From assembly GCA_026413225.1 (NCBI GenBank), contig CM048552.1:206473553-206537552 (forward strand): a DNA stretch of 64,000 nucleotides, written 5' to 3'. Positions within the stretch are counted from its first letter, which is position 1. The number at the start of each line of letters is the position of its first letter. The translations under genes and the position numbers were made by a program. This DNA comes from Otis tarda. Its lineage: Eukaryota > Chordata > Aves > Otidiformes > Otididae. Below the pieces are notes generated by a model that was not told where the DNA came from, searched no databases, and saw nothing but the letters and a program-made list of their open reading frames with translations. Positions 37,802-49,629 of this stretch are shown here, one piece after another.

Positions 37802-38430
37802 GGGGAGAGAAAGAGAAGAGAAAAGAGAAGAGAAGAGAAGAGAAGAGAAGAGAAGAGAAGAGAAGAGAAGAAGAAGAGAAGAGAAGAGAAGAGAAGAGAA
37901 GAGAAGAGAAGAGAAGAGAGAGAAGAGAAGAGAAGAGAAGAGAAGAGAGAGAGAGAAGAGAAGAGAAGAGAAGAGAAGAGGAGAGGAGAGGAGAGGAGAG
38001 GAGAGGAGAGGAGAGGGAGAGGAGAGGAGAGGAGAGGAGAGGAGAGGAGAGGAGAGGAGAGGAGAGGAGAGGAGAGGAGAGGAGAGGAGAGGAGAGGAGA
38101 GGAGAGGAGAGGAGAGGAGAGGAGAGGAGAGGAGAGGAGAGGAGAGGAGAGGAGAGGAGAGGAGAGGAGAGGAGAGGAGAGGAGAGGAGAGGAGAGGAGA
38201 GGAGAGGAGAGGAGAGGAGAGGAGAGGAGAGGAGAGGAGAGAAGAGAAAAGAAGAGAAGAGAAGAGAAGAGAAGAGAAGAGAAGAGAAAGAGAAGAGAAG
38301 AGAAGAGAAGAGAAGAGAAGAGAAGAGAAGAGAAGAGAAGAGAAGAGAAGAGAAGAGAAGAGAAGAGAAGAGAAGAGAAGAGAAGAGAAGAGAAGAGAAG
38401 AGAAGAGAAGAGAAGAGAAGAGAAGAGGAG
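37802..38430 (+). repeat. 629-base all-purine compound pentamer microsatellite
   Basis: Every base on the plus strand from the first G to the final G is A or G. The tract has three parts: a left arm of mainly 'agaag' units (about 170 bases, with a few 'gagaga' slips), a centre of 'ggaga' units from about 37976 to 38240 (about 53 units, one slip), and a right arm again of 'agaag' units (about 190 bases). A repeat of five bases without T cannot contain a stop codon on the plus strand in any frame, so it produces three overlapping frames of 244-291 codons (Glu/Lys/Arg/Gly repeats) and a Ser/Leu-rich one on the minus strand. These are artefacts, not genes. Long homopurine tracts of this kind can form triplex DNA, stall polymerases and vary in length. 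Confidence 0.98.
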
Positions 38431-39159
38431 TTGAGTTCTTCTTTTACCATCCTTGTAATGACTGTGAAAGAAGGGATGTTGATGCTGAGCTTCAAAAAGT
38501 ACCCTCCTGTTCTCCTGTCTCAGCTTTTCTGTAGGTTGTTGGTGTCACCCCTTCCCTACAGGTTGCCTAGTGGGACTGGCCAGCCATTAAAATTAAGAAA
38601 TACGGATAAAAGATGGAAAAATTGAATCCATTATTTTATTTTTCACACTCTTGACTCGATATTCACATTCCAATGGATCTGTCATATTTCGGGGTTTCTA
38701 ACAAATGCAGAAAGCAGTGTTCTGTGAATCTCTTCTTCAACCAGGGATAAAAGAGAATGGAAAACAACAACAACAAAAAATATAGGCTATTTCCTTCAAA
38801 ATTTTACAGAGTTATTCTGATATTTTTCAAGGTACGGCAGTACCCAAGAACCAAAGGCAATAGCTCTGCAAAAAAAAAGGGATAGAGAGCTCTATTTTTT
38901 TCTTTTGTGTTTTGCTTATTGAGGACGAGACAAAGGGAGACACTGATACCTGCTGATACTCTGTCTTAATTTTTTAACTGATTCTGATTACATGGACATA
39001 GAAAGACTAGAATTGAGACTAAACCCTCATTATTTTTCATGGTTACTTCATAATTTAGCTTTCATTTACAAATCAAAACTCAAAAAAGGCAGTTATACAT
39101 ATGTTGCCCAACGAGCCCGAAGAACTGAACTCCTGAAGACACTTGAAGCACAGCATCTA
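38431..39159. other. Unique DNA between the purine tract and a CR1 copy
   Basis: No gene is supported. The open frame that begins at 38992 is host sequence for its first 50-odd codons and becomes CR1 only from about 39160. Confidence 0.6.
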
Positions 39160-40330
39160 TCCTCTGTATCTGGCAAGATCATGGAGCAGATCCTCCTGGA
39201 AACTGTGCTAAGATATATGGAAAATAAGGAGGTGATTTGTGACAGCCAGCATGGCTTCATTAATGGCAAATTGTGCCTGACCAATTTGATGGCCTTCTAT
39301 GATGGAATTACAGCATTGGTGGATAAAGGACAAGCGACTGACGTCACCTACTTAGACTTGTGCAAAGCATTTGACACTGTCTTGCATGACATCCTTCTCT
39401 CTAAACTGGAGAGACGTGGATTTGACAGACAGACCACTCGTTGGACAAGGAGTTGACTGGATGGCCGCACTCAATGAGTTATGGTCAACAGCTCGATGTC
39501 CAAGTGGAGACCAGTGACGTGTGGTGTTCCTCAGGGGTCAGTACTGTTTCATATCTTTGTTGTCAACATGGACTGTGGGACAGAGTGTGCCCTCAGCAAG
39601 TTCACTGAAGATACCAAGCTGTGTGGCCAACACACTGGAGGGAGGGATGCTCTTCAGAGGGACCTTGACAGTCTGGAGAGGTGGGCCTGTGCAAATCATG
39701 TGAAGTTCAACCACGCCAAATACAAGGTCCTACACATGAGTTGGGGCAATTCCAAGCACAAATACAGGCTAGGCGGAGAATGAATTCGGAGCAGCCCTAA
39801 GGAGAAGGCGTTGGGAATGTTCATTGATGAGAAGCTCAACATGAGCTGGCAATGTGCACTTGCAGCCCAGAAAGTCAACCACATCCTGGTTTGCATCAAA
39901 AGAAATGTGGCCAGCAGGTCGAGGGCAGTGATTCTGCCCCTCTACTCCACTCTGGTGAGACCCCACCTGGAGTACTGTGTCCAGCTCTGGAGCACCCAAT
40001 ATAAGAAGGACATGGACCTGTTAGGGCAAGTCCAGAGGAGGGCCATGAAGATGATCAGAGGGCTGCAGCACCTCTCCTATGAGAACAGGCTGAGAGAGTT
40101 GGGGCTGTTCAGCCTGGAGAAGAGGAGGCTCCAGGGAGACCTTATTGCAGCCTTTCAATACTCAAAGTAGGCCTATAAGAAAGATAGGGATAAACATTTT
40201 AGCAGGGCCTGTTGTGATAGGACAAAGGGTAATGGTTTTAAAATAGAAGGAGGCAGGTTCAGACTAGATATAAGGAAAAAAATTTTTACACTGAGGATGG
40301 TGAAATACTGGAACAAGTTTCCCAGACAGG
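39160..40330 (+). pseudogene. CR1 ORF2 reverse transcriptase remnant in several frames
   Basis: The frame ending at 39456 shows 'DSQHGFINGKLCLTNLMAFYDG' and motif A 'TYLDLCKAFDTVLHDILLSK' with the catalytic aspartate. The frame 39481-39783 shows motif B 'VTCGVPQGSV', but the motif C position reads 'FTEDTKLC', so the first of the two usual aspartates (FADD) is replaced by glutamate. The frame 39811-40170 shows '[14 protein letters not shown]' and '[18 protein letters not shown]'. Stops and shifts separate the frames. The copy is non-functional. Confidence 0.92.
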
Positions 40331-40489
40331 TGGTTGATACCCCACCCCTGGAAACATTCGAGGTCAGGCTGGATGGGGCTTTGAGCAACCTGATCTGGTT
40401 GGAGATGTCCCTGCTCCTTGCATGGTGTTGGGCTAGATGACCTTTGAAAGTCCCTTCCAACCCAAACTATTCTATGACTCTGTGATTCA
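39160..40489 (+). mobile_element. CR1 retrotransposon, 5'-truncated, with tail
   Basis: The element begins at 'ctgtatctggcaagatcatg' (the 'SGKIMEQI' segment of the RT), runs through the palm and C-terminal region, and ends with 'ggctagatgacctttgaaag', 'tcccttccaaccc' and a decayed tail 'tctatgactctgtgattc'. It belongs to the 'ggtcccttccaaccc' lineage and shares its RT signature with the 10.0 kb copy. Confidence 0.95.
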
Positions 40490-43400
40490 ATCCATCTATA
40501 ACATTAAGAAAAAAGGTCTTCCACTTTCTTCCACTTTCACAAAACTGTTGGGCTACTGTCTGCCTTGGAGCCGAGTTGCCCTGCGATTGAATGAAGTAAA
40601 TTTGCTTTAGATGCTCTGAGACTGGCATGGGTAAAGGTGTACAGTTGTGATTCCCTAAGGGGAATGTGGTTCCCAGCATGTCATGAGAACTCAGGGATTA
40701 ACTGTGATGACCTTCCAGGTCATAGGACAGCGTCATTGTATGCAAATACGAAGACAAAACCAGTCTTCTGTACTTTTGTTATACCTAAACAGGCCCCCAA
40801 ATACAATGGAGATAAGGTAAAAACAGGAGGGATAAGTGGAGGCTCAGACATAGAGGTTCTGAGACACATGTACAACAGGCTGCTTAGATGTATATTGTGA
40901 TATGTAGGTGCCTAAGTATGGGAGATAACTTCAGGAAAAGCTGTCTAGGCTGGTTAGATACCTGCAATGTGCTAAGCATTGGACAGTCCAGCCCAAATCC
41001 TCTCTGAACTCTGGAAGGTGCTACCAAAGTAGGTAGCTGCCTGCCTTGAAAAGTATGATACCAATCACTTCAGTCTTAATGGAACTGACTGCCTAAAACA
41101 ATAACAACAACAAAAATTCCCCAAACTTTCCTAAAACTGGCTGTGAAAACAAATATCCATGGTTCCGAGTTTCTGGAAGAGTGCAATTAAATTCTTAGTT
41201 CTTAACTCACTTCAACTATAATGCATTAAGTAAAAACTCTGGTGGTAGACCTTTTCCCCTAGTACTTACAGCCGTCACCTACCTCAGATTAACAAGAGGT
41301 AAGCCCACAGTCTCACACGAGTATCCAGGACAGCAGGCTACAGGGAACTTACTTCCTGCTGAATTTGAATGAGCACATAGCCAGGAAGTGAAGAAGCTAG
41401 AGCCTACTGGCTGTGCGTGCAGAGAAGTTTGCTATGTTTATGTACTTTTCTGTAGAAAATAATCCACAGCTTAGAAATGATGCAAGGAGCAGCAAGAGGA
41501 CACCCCGACTCTCACCACCTCTCCAATATTGTGTTGCTTGTACTCCAGGCCACAGAACAGCAGGCTTTGACTCCTAGCCTCCTGCAGGTGCCTGAGCACA
41601 TACAGAAGATACCACTGCAGCCACGACCTGGTGTTTCTAATCCGTTTTCCACGTCCCAGCACTCACCATCTCAGCCGCTGTGAAACCCAGTCTTGGATGC
41701 AAACCTCCCTCCCTTCCCACGCTTGGGAAATAACCATTTCAGCCAAATGAGCTGTCTTTACTGGAGGTGGATATGTGCACTGTCAGTCACTCCTGAGTTG
41801 AACATCATATCCCTCAAATTCTTTTGAGGCGTACGTAATGGAGTGACAGTGTGCAACTGGTTGCACCTGCCTTACAAGATGCAGCACTTCACCTAGCAAT
41901 GTTAACCTAGTTTATAATTGATAACTTCGCTCAGTTAATGTTACTAAATTATGAGTTTGAGGGATTTTTTTTCATACTGTCACCTGTCATTTGGGAACAT
42001 GGCTGAATTTAGGCTTTTCATTTCCCTCTGGCCACTGAACAACACAAAACGCAGCAGTGTCTTTCACTCTTTCTTGATCAATGTTTCTCTCCATCAGTGT
42101 GAACCTTCCAGGCTCTTTTCCAAACAGCTGTAGTATATATGTTTTTATCAGCAGTAAATAATATTCTCTGGAGTTTTGATAAAGAACCAGAAGTCTTTAC
42201 TAACACTTTGTAAAATTTACTATATGGCTTCATTTATCATAAAAGCCTGCTTTAAGGACTAGTTCTATTTTTAAGTATTTTAATGTATCAATTTATGTAT
42301 TTTCCACTGTTCAGATAGTTAATATTTTTATAGAGATCGCACAAAAATTAGAAACAAAACCAGCATTTTTGTGATGTATAACTGACTCAAAATAAGCTAC
42401 TTGAAGTGTAGGTAAAAAAAAGAAAAAAGTGCCTGTAGTAATAAAAACAAGATGAACAAACCTAACGGTAATATTTAATAAAACTAGTGTGTCCAGGCAA
42501 CTGTGAATCTGATCTGCAAAACAGGACTTTTGACTCTAGCCCTTGAAGATGCATTCAAATTCATTAACTGAGTACATGCTTAATTTTAGGTATAGGCAAA
42601 CATCCCTCTGAAATTAATTTTAAGTATGTGCATACTTTCTTTCATTGGGAACCAATTTCTGAAGCAAGACCCAAGAAGATGACAAACTGCTACTATGACT
42701 GCTCTCAGCCTGGCAATTAAACGTTTCTTCCAGTTTGAATTCAGAGCATTTTACAAGTCATTTGCAAATTACTCTCTCTTTGACTGCAGTCTGTATTTGA
42801 TTAATGAAAATTGTGACTAGGATCTCTTACTAGATCTTCTTCTATTTCATATGGCTGTCTTTTGGTGTTAACTAAGCTATTATTAACTTAGGTAAATATT
42901 TGTCTTGTGAGTTTTGAAATAATTTCGTTATTGACATAATCATGAGATTATATATTTAGAGCCTTTTCTCAGTATCTTTGAAAGTCTATTGATTTATAAA
43001 TTGAAGTTATTTTAAGAATGTATGGGAAGCTTATTGTAGAGATTTTAGACTCTATTTTCATTTTTGAAGTGTATTTGATGTCTGCTGGGAATGCTAAAAA
43101 TTCCTTACCTGGACTGCTGAGACCCTGAACTGGACACTACAATAAAATTTCCTCTGATTTAATCGCAGTCTCTCTGCCTTGCTATGCCTTGACTGGCATA
43201 CAAATTTTCCAGTGAAGAAACAGAAGTATAATTTCACAAAGTGTCTCACACTTTAAGCTACTACTCATTTCAAACTACTTTCATCATTTTGTAATGTCAT
43301 AAACAACCTGAATGCTAATGACTTGGTTTTTAGTCATTCTAAATCTCACAAGAAAAAAGGAGAAAAGGACTACTTTGAGTGCCCATTTTAGAGATGGAAA

Positions 43401-44052
43401 TCTATGACAGATTCATTGTATTTTACTTTGGTCTGACATAGTATATTGCACTAGTTTGATAAAATCCTTAACAGCAAGATATCAGTATTATGAAAATATG
43501 GAACAGAGAGTAGTGAGCATATTGAATAGGTCCCAAGACTTCTAAAGAACTCATTTAATCATTACCTGAAATATCATTGTAGTCAAATATTGTACGTCTT
43601 TTTTGTAGAAATCCTATTAAAGCCTGAATCTGGGTCTCCAGAGCTGGAAAAGTAATGCATATATTACTCCATTCAGATTTTTATTTCTTCCTTAGTGAGG
43701 TAATACTAAATGCTTTTCAGGAACACATTAAGCAATATGGCAAAAGCAAATACAAAAGTATGTCAAATATGTTCAGTATAAAATGGCTACTATGGTTAAG
43801 ATATTTCTGAGGAAATTATGTTCCTTCATTATATTTTTCCTATCTGTAAAAATGTAATGACAATTTTAAAAACTAGTAAGGAGAATCATAGAAGTTCATA
43901 GACTTTATACATTTGGGATTTCTCACCCTCCTTGCCCACCTCTTACCTGAAGTAGACTTTTTCACATCTGACACTTTCGCCATATGGTTCTGGTCCATGG
44001 GGAGAGCTGGGATAGTGGTGGGACTGTACTCACAAGGAGAGGCTCTTGCATT
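40490..44052. other. Unique DNA with a GC-richer patch at 41460-41720
   Basis: No gene can be defended. The patch at 41460-41720 has more G+C than its surroundings and an open 68-codon frame (41477-41683), but no recognisable domain. 'ccctgaactggacactac' near 43124 resembles a reversed, very decayed CR1 segment, too short to call. Confidence 0.5.
40900..41065. repeat. Unassigned ancient dispersed repeat, copy 2
   Basis: Contains 'gtaggtgcctaagtatgg', 'aaatcctctctgaactctgg' and 'gtaggtagctgcctgcc'. Parts of this resemble 33640-33770, suggesting a shared old repeat of roughly 130-160 bases. The family is unknown to me. Confidence 0.3.
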
Positions 44053-44306
44053 TGATGGAGGGGGGAAGATTTAGATTGGAAATTAGGAAAAAATTTTTTA
44101 CAATGCAAGTTATAGAACACTGGAACAGGTTGCCCAGAGAGGTGGTGGAGGCCCCATCCCTGGAGACGTTCAAGGCCAGGCTGGATGAGGCTCTGAGCAA
44201 CCTGATCTAGTCAGGGATGTCCCTGCTCCTTGCAGGGGGGTTGGACTAGATGACCTTTGAAGGTCCCTTCCAACCCTAACCATTCTATGATTCTATGATT
44301 CTATGA
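44053..44306 (+). mobile_element. Short CR1 3' end with a canonical tail
   Basis: About 250 bases from 'agatttagattggaaattag' through 'ggttgcccagagaggtgg', 'ggatgtccctgctcc', 'gatgacctttgaaggtccc' and 'ttccaaccctaacc' to three perfect copies of the 'attctatg' tail repeat. Only the last part of ORF2 and the 3' untranslated region are present. The intact tail and low divergence in the 3' block make it one of the younger insertions here. It is a severely 5'-truncated member of the 'ggtcccttccaaccc' lineage. Confidence 0.97.
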
Positions 44307-47300
44307 CATGATAGGGCACTAAATGATGATTATTCTGTCTCTCATAGATCTTTTCATGAGATCCTTTCACAGTTCCTTTCATAAACACAGCCAGCTCGTA
44401 AGCAACTTTGTCTCCCAAACACTTGAGGTTGTTGCACACAGTTAACCTTCTGGTCCACAAGCAGAACTGTCAGCCTTACACATTGTCTTGCTTTTTCAAA
44501 TCCCCAGTGCTTCATCACCTCTCGGCATGCCTGCTAGTGGATGTGATTTCTGATTTTATCCCCATCAACTAATTTTGTTATATTTGTGACTAAAAATATT
44601 TTTCTTTCTATGTTGACTTCTACCATATCTTTCATATTTGCTTTTTAAATGTTCTCCACTCTTCTTATTAAGATTTTTTTTTCCATATGAACAGAGCAGG
44701 AAGAGAACGGGCTGTGGTGTGCCCATGTGGGAGCTATGAAAGCCATGTCCTGCAAATCCTCACCATGAGATGTATTTGTTTTAGTACGTTTAGGTTTAAC
44801 AGCTTTTTGCTTCCTGTTTTGGTAGGTGTAGTCAATGGCTGCAATAGTGATGAAACTAGAAGTATGAAAATGAATTGAACTAGGAAGAGTGACTATTTCT
44901 ATGTTAAACTGGCTTCTAGGTCTCTTCTAGACATAGATAAATACTTAATGTGGAAAAACATAGGGTAACATATTTTGAACATTATTATGCCTTCTGTGCT
45001 CTTGCAGAAGCCTGTTACCAGGGAAGCTGTAGTTTCACTTTTATTTTCTATCAGAGAAACTTACTTGGTGAACTCACAAATAGTGTTGTTCAAAGAAGAA
45101 CAACAAGAGTTGTAAGAAGATCAATACAAGTATATAAGTGAAGAATTGCCAACTGACAACAAGTACAGAAATAGAACATACTGCAAATATTAGAAGTTTG
45201 AACATCTTTCATTACAGCATTATTGATTTTTACAAGTTTTACAACTTCACTTTATTTTCAAATTCCATCCTATTTCATATATTTGTTTAATCTTACTCTT
45301 ATTCTCATGACGAACTAGAAAAGCGTAGCCAATGGTCTTATATATTGTTTTCATTGCTGCTTTTATTTCATCTCTTTGAGAAGATAATTTCGTCTCTGAT
45401 TTATCCACTAAGCATCTAACCTATGCAATTAGCCTCAAGTTAATAATTTATAGTAGTCAACATGCTTATAATTTGCTCTGCGAAAATAAAAATAGTCAGG
45501 TCCTCTTCTAAGAATAAGAATCTTCCTCAAATTCATGCAAAAGAATCACATTTAGTGCCAGTCCTTTTTGCGTAAATTCCATTTCTTTGGAGAGTAGAAA
45601 CAAGAAGACAGCCTCAGCTTGAACTTATTTCATTCCCCAAAGCTCATCATTATGCTATTGTATGGACTGCTAAGACTCCTTAGCAGAATAAATGGGAGAA
45701 AATTCATTCAGGCAAAATCTGTGCTCTAAATTATGTTTTACATTATTAAAATTGCACTGACACATACGCAAACAAAAACTGAGGAAACAAATTATCACTT
45801 CCCACTTTGTTTCTGCTTCTTGCTTCACTGGGGGCATTTCACACCTTCAACACATGGAGGAAGATTCATTCGTTCAAATTTAGATGCCTCCTCTGTAAAT
45901 CGCTTCACCCGAGTTGGTCACCCTGGACTCCCTTTGCAATCCCAGAGAGATGGAGTCATTGCCAGGGCAATTCAATTTAGCCTAAGGCAGATGTCTACAA
46001 TAGATCAGATGAATCATGCTCTAAAAGAGCTTGTTTCTTCCTGTTGACAAAATGCACAGCTGAGAATACAGGTTCAGATGTAGATATTTACAGCGCAAAG
46101 TCAGGCAGATTGAATCTAAGGCCAGAAACCTCCTCAACATGCTACTAATGTCCAACAGAGAAACTAATCTGAAACTGTCTATGTCTTATTAATTCACTGG
46201 TCGAACTAAAGATCTCTGTGTTCCCACCCCATGTTTGGGAGGAGTTTCCATTGTCCGTGTGGGAAAACCGTTTAATCTCCATCTCGGGACCTTGCTGGTA
46301 GATACTTCTCTTGTTTGTTTTGTGTGTTTAAGCTGAAATCTCATTTGGTTAAGATCTATTTCTCAGTATATTTGTGCAGTATCCATCTCTTGGCTGAGGC
46401 CTGTGTGTTCTGCTGTATAACAAATATGGACAAAGAAATGTGTATTTGTTTACATGATTAAACCTAGGGTCCAAAATCCAACACTTTAAGATGTATTCAG
46501 CACTTCCCATAGCATTGGCATGGTTTGTAAAACCCACAGACACATGCTGTGTTCTTGTCTCTCATAGTTTTACTTAGACGGCTTCCATGGCACAAAATGA
46601 TGTGATACTGTTCTTGTACTCATTTTTAATTTAATTTAGTTATGTTGAAATGCCAGGCATCCATACTTGAAAATCCTTGTTTTTCTATGTATCCATTAAT
46701 TTAGATCTTTATGTGGTTTTTGTTTTGTTTTAATATAAAAAAAAAAAAGAATCCAAGTAAAGGTAGAGAGTCTTACTGAATATTCTAGGTTTATGATGAA
46801 ATTCTAATTTATACTTCACAAATAAAATCCCATCATGCAATCATTCCTGGTTTGGGTAGCCGCAAAATTATTGTGTCACTGGAAATATTTGCTCATAAAT
46901 TACTAGAGTAAAAAATATTGCTGCTTTTTGTTTATACATGATAAAAAGAAAATTATTTCTGTACCCAGAAGTATGTGTATATATTTTTTCCCTCTTTCTG
47001 TCAGGCTGGTAATCCCCTAGACACCAAGTCAGCAAGAAAATCATTTCAGTGTTGTCCATTAATTTTCAGGAAGTTCTCTGAACTAAATTGATAATAACAG
47101 CATGTTATAGGTGGAATAAATTTTCCATAAAGTTATTCACCTTTTATTCTCAGACTCAGAATCGAAACTGTTGGGTTTTTTTTTTCATTATTATCAGATT
47201 TCACATTATCATGAGGTTGAAGAAGGCTTGTAATTACAAATATTCTTCTACTAAACAAATGAAATGTAAGATTTCACAAGTATGTCCTGTGATTATGAGT

Positions 47301-47406
47301 TAATTTCTGGATCTCAGACAATGATAGATAGGCTTCCCATCTAAGCTGTCTACCAACCGTCACTAACTCTTTGCTTCCATACCTAAGAGAAGCACAATTT
47401 TGTGCT
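44307..47406. other. Unique AT-rich DNA
   Basis: No repeat or gene recognised. The 104-codon frame at 45733-46047 includes a less AT-rich stretch ('GHPGLPLQSQRDGVIARAIQF'), but it is not a protein that I recognise. Confidence 0.55.
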
Positions 47407-47572
47407 GGAGGTAATACTTTTTAAATCAACTGATGTAGCTGGAAAAACACAGACACTTTTGGGCAAGCAAACTGTTCTTCAAAGCTCCATGTGCCTCAAA
47501 GCCTTTCTGCTTGGTTGGTTTTCCAGCTACTTTAGTTGGTCTAATAAAAATCTTGCTTCTTTTTACAGAATT
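47407..47572. mobile_element. MITE-like element with long terminal inverted repeats
   Basis: The left end 'atcaactgatgtagctgg' pairs with the right end 'ccagctactttagttgg' as an imperfect inverted repeat of about 38 bases, including flanking 'aatactttttaa' versus 'tctaataaaaatct'. The right end carries 'gttggtctaataaaa', which I recall from a widespread ancient amniote repeat whose ends read 'gttggtctaataaaagat'. The interior ('ttcttcaaagctcc', 'ctcaaagcc') fits the same family loosely. It has no coding capacity, which fits a non-autonomous DNA transposon relic. The family assignment is from memory and uncertain. Confidence 0.55.
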
Positions 47573-47594
47573 GGCCTTGCTCATCTCTTTTGAA

Positions 47595-48060
47595 TGTCAG
47601 CACTTGTGACAGCATGGGTTCCTGCACAGACGGGATATCTATGTGAACAGAAGGCACAGGGCACAAACAGCTAGCCAGACTCTATGGAGAAATTTGTGCC
47701 CTAAAGACATTGTCCCTGGAGTGGAGACGTTCCTGCTGGTGAAACCAGTGGTAGTTGGCTGGACCATGCTCCCCTGGGTAGCCAGATGCACCCCTGCTTT
47801 CCGTCCCCCAGTACTTCAGCTCCCTCCCTCTCTCTTCCCTCCCCCATTTCAACGCAAGAACTGTATTACTAACTGTGTATGCCTGTTTTAAAGAGATGTG
47901 TGTGTATGAGTGTGTCATATTTCCAGCTGGGACAACACATCTTTCCTGGAAGGAGCTGAGTGCACTCAGCATCCTTTGAAGTTGAAAAGCCTGCTGACTT
48001 AGCTGGAAGCCTTGCTCTGCTATAGACTGTGTAAGCAATAAATCTTTGGTTCAGAAGTTT
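47595..48060 (+). other. GC-richer block with a polyadenylation signal, possible solo LTR
   Basis: This stretch is clearly richer in G+C than its surroundings. It contains a pyrimidine tract ('ctccctccctctctcttccc' at about 47820) and ends with 'gtaagcaataaatctttgg', i.e. an AATAAA signal followed by a T/G-rich stretch. Such a layout resembles the R-U5 end of a retroviral LTR or a gene's 3' end. I cannot find clear TG...CA ends, a target-site duplication or a primer-binding site, and the 118-codon minus-strand frame across it has no known domain. Confidence 0.25.
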
Positions 48061-49629
48061 TTTACCCCTATTTTATTAGTGTTCCAACTATTCTCATAAC
48101 AATAGCAAATGAAAAAAAAAAGTATTGCAGTAGGTTTTTTTTTCCAGACACAGAAGGCTCTGAACAGTAAAGTAGTGAGGGTTACGGTAAAAATTAAGCA
48201 TGTATTAAATTCCTATTAATTATGCTGATATCTGATACCAAAATGCTTTTCTAAACTGAGAATCTTCTCAGGATGAAAGGTCCTAATGAGAGAGGAAACA
48301 AAGTTATAAATGGAAAAGTAGCAAAGATGCAGCTGGTCTTCAGATTAAAGGTACCCCAGGTGAGCTCGCTGCCAGGCACTGGAGGGAGCGGGCAGAAAGC
48401 TCTGTATCCTCATTTTCATGGATCTCTAATCACACAAAACTCCTTTAATTACCACAGAGACCTTCTGTCTCCCTTTATGGCATTTTTCTTCACAGTACCG
48501 TTTTTACTGATTTCAGTAATGGAGAGTGTAGACCTGGCTCTGAGCCCAAAACCAACATGCAAACATATGATCAATAGGAAGCTGTCCATGATGCTTCTGG
48601 CTCAATTAACAGCATTGCTAGCTGTTCCCTTAACTAAGTATTGGAGGGCTTTAGCTCATTCTGATTGCTGTATTAAATGAATGCACCTCCTCGAAAAAAA
48701 AGTAATCAAAGAATTGAGGAAGAGGGAGGAAGGAAGGAAGGAAGGAAAGAATTTTCTTTTGATAAAAATGCATTGTGTTAATTACTTATTTTTGATGGAT
48801 GGTACTTCGAAGATGTTAAGGAAAGACAATTTCACATAATGCTTCTGTGGAAATTACTTGTGTTGAAAATTGTCTGCCTGCATTCCAACCTCTGCACAGA
48901 GTAAAAGCTGTAGTTTATGCATCAGGCTAAATTTAGATCAAAGAATTTTTCCCAAATGCACTCTTGAATTCCTAGCAAGGTGATAATATTTATTGGAAGA
49001 TTTTTTGTAATTTCCTACTTATATGTTAGAAGAATGTTCATTTCATGTGTCTCAGCTCTGTGATCTTACTTCCCCATAAAAAAAAAAAGTCAAGGGATAT
49101 AAAACTCCTAACTTTTGTTCCATACCCTCAGGACACTTTTGAAGATGTTGATGTACAATTTCTCATGTCTAGACATTACTTAGTTGTGTCAAGTTTAATT
49201 CTTTATAAAGTGTCAGTGAGACCTGCCAGACTGATCGTCTTGGAAGACAGAATCTTCCTCTTAGCTCCAGAGTACTAAATACTGGAAAAAAAGAACATAA
49301 TTTTCTCCACACTTTTTCTAGCCATGATCTTGGTATGTAAGCAAAGGACTCCCTCTCCACACCTGTCTTAGCTTGGGCAGACCTCTGTGGTACCATGTCT
49401 TCTTCTGCTCCAGTTAGACCTGGTTCCTATCAGAGTGCACAAAAAATACACTTGAAGAATTATCAATATCCATATTAAGTGTGACATTAATTGCTGGCTC
49501 TTGTTAACATGAGAGTGACATTGTAATAACTGTTGCTACTGTTGTTTTCTACTGCCTGATGATTTGGGGATAGATAGCGACAAATGATTAGCAATCATGA
49601 AATTATATTTTTTTTATTCTTGGAGAAGT
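48061..49629. other. Unique DNA, no gene seen
   Basis: Contains a short GGAA repeat at 48727-48747. The 135-codon frame at 48273-48680 has a hydrophobic stretch ('FMAFFFTVPFLLISV'), but no recognisable family, and I treat it as chance. Confidence 0.55.
48727..48747 (+). repeat. Short (GGAA)n microsatellite
   Basis: Five GGAA/AAGG units in a purine-only context. GGAA repeats can bind ETS-family factors in general, but nothing here shows a regulatory role. Confidence 0.85.

Noticed and set aside
37659..38625. Three overlapping plus-strand frames of 244-291 codons and a 234-codon minus-strand frame
   Set aside because: They are produced by the purine pentamer array, which cannot contain a stop codon on the plus strand. 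The peptides are pure Glu/Lys/Arg/Gly or Ser/Leu repeats.
43120..43160. Possible reversed CR1 segment around 'ccctgaactggacactac'
   Set aside because: The match is limited to about 18 bases and does not extend to either side.
43625..43655. 'gtctccagagctgg' resembling a CR1 internal block
   Set aside because: Isolated 14-base match with unrelated flanks.
45733..46047. 104-codon open frame with a less AT-rich middle
   Set aside because: Not recognised and not supported by flanking signals; I could not tell it from chance.
48273..48680. 135-codon open frame with a hydrophobic segment
   Set aside because: No family resemblance. The hydrophobic segment comes from a T-rich stretch, as expected by chance in AT-rich DNA.
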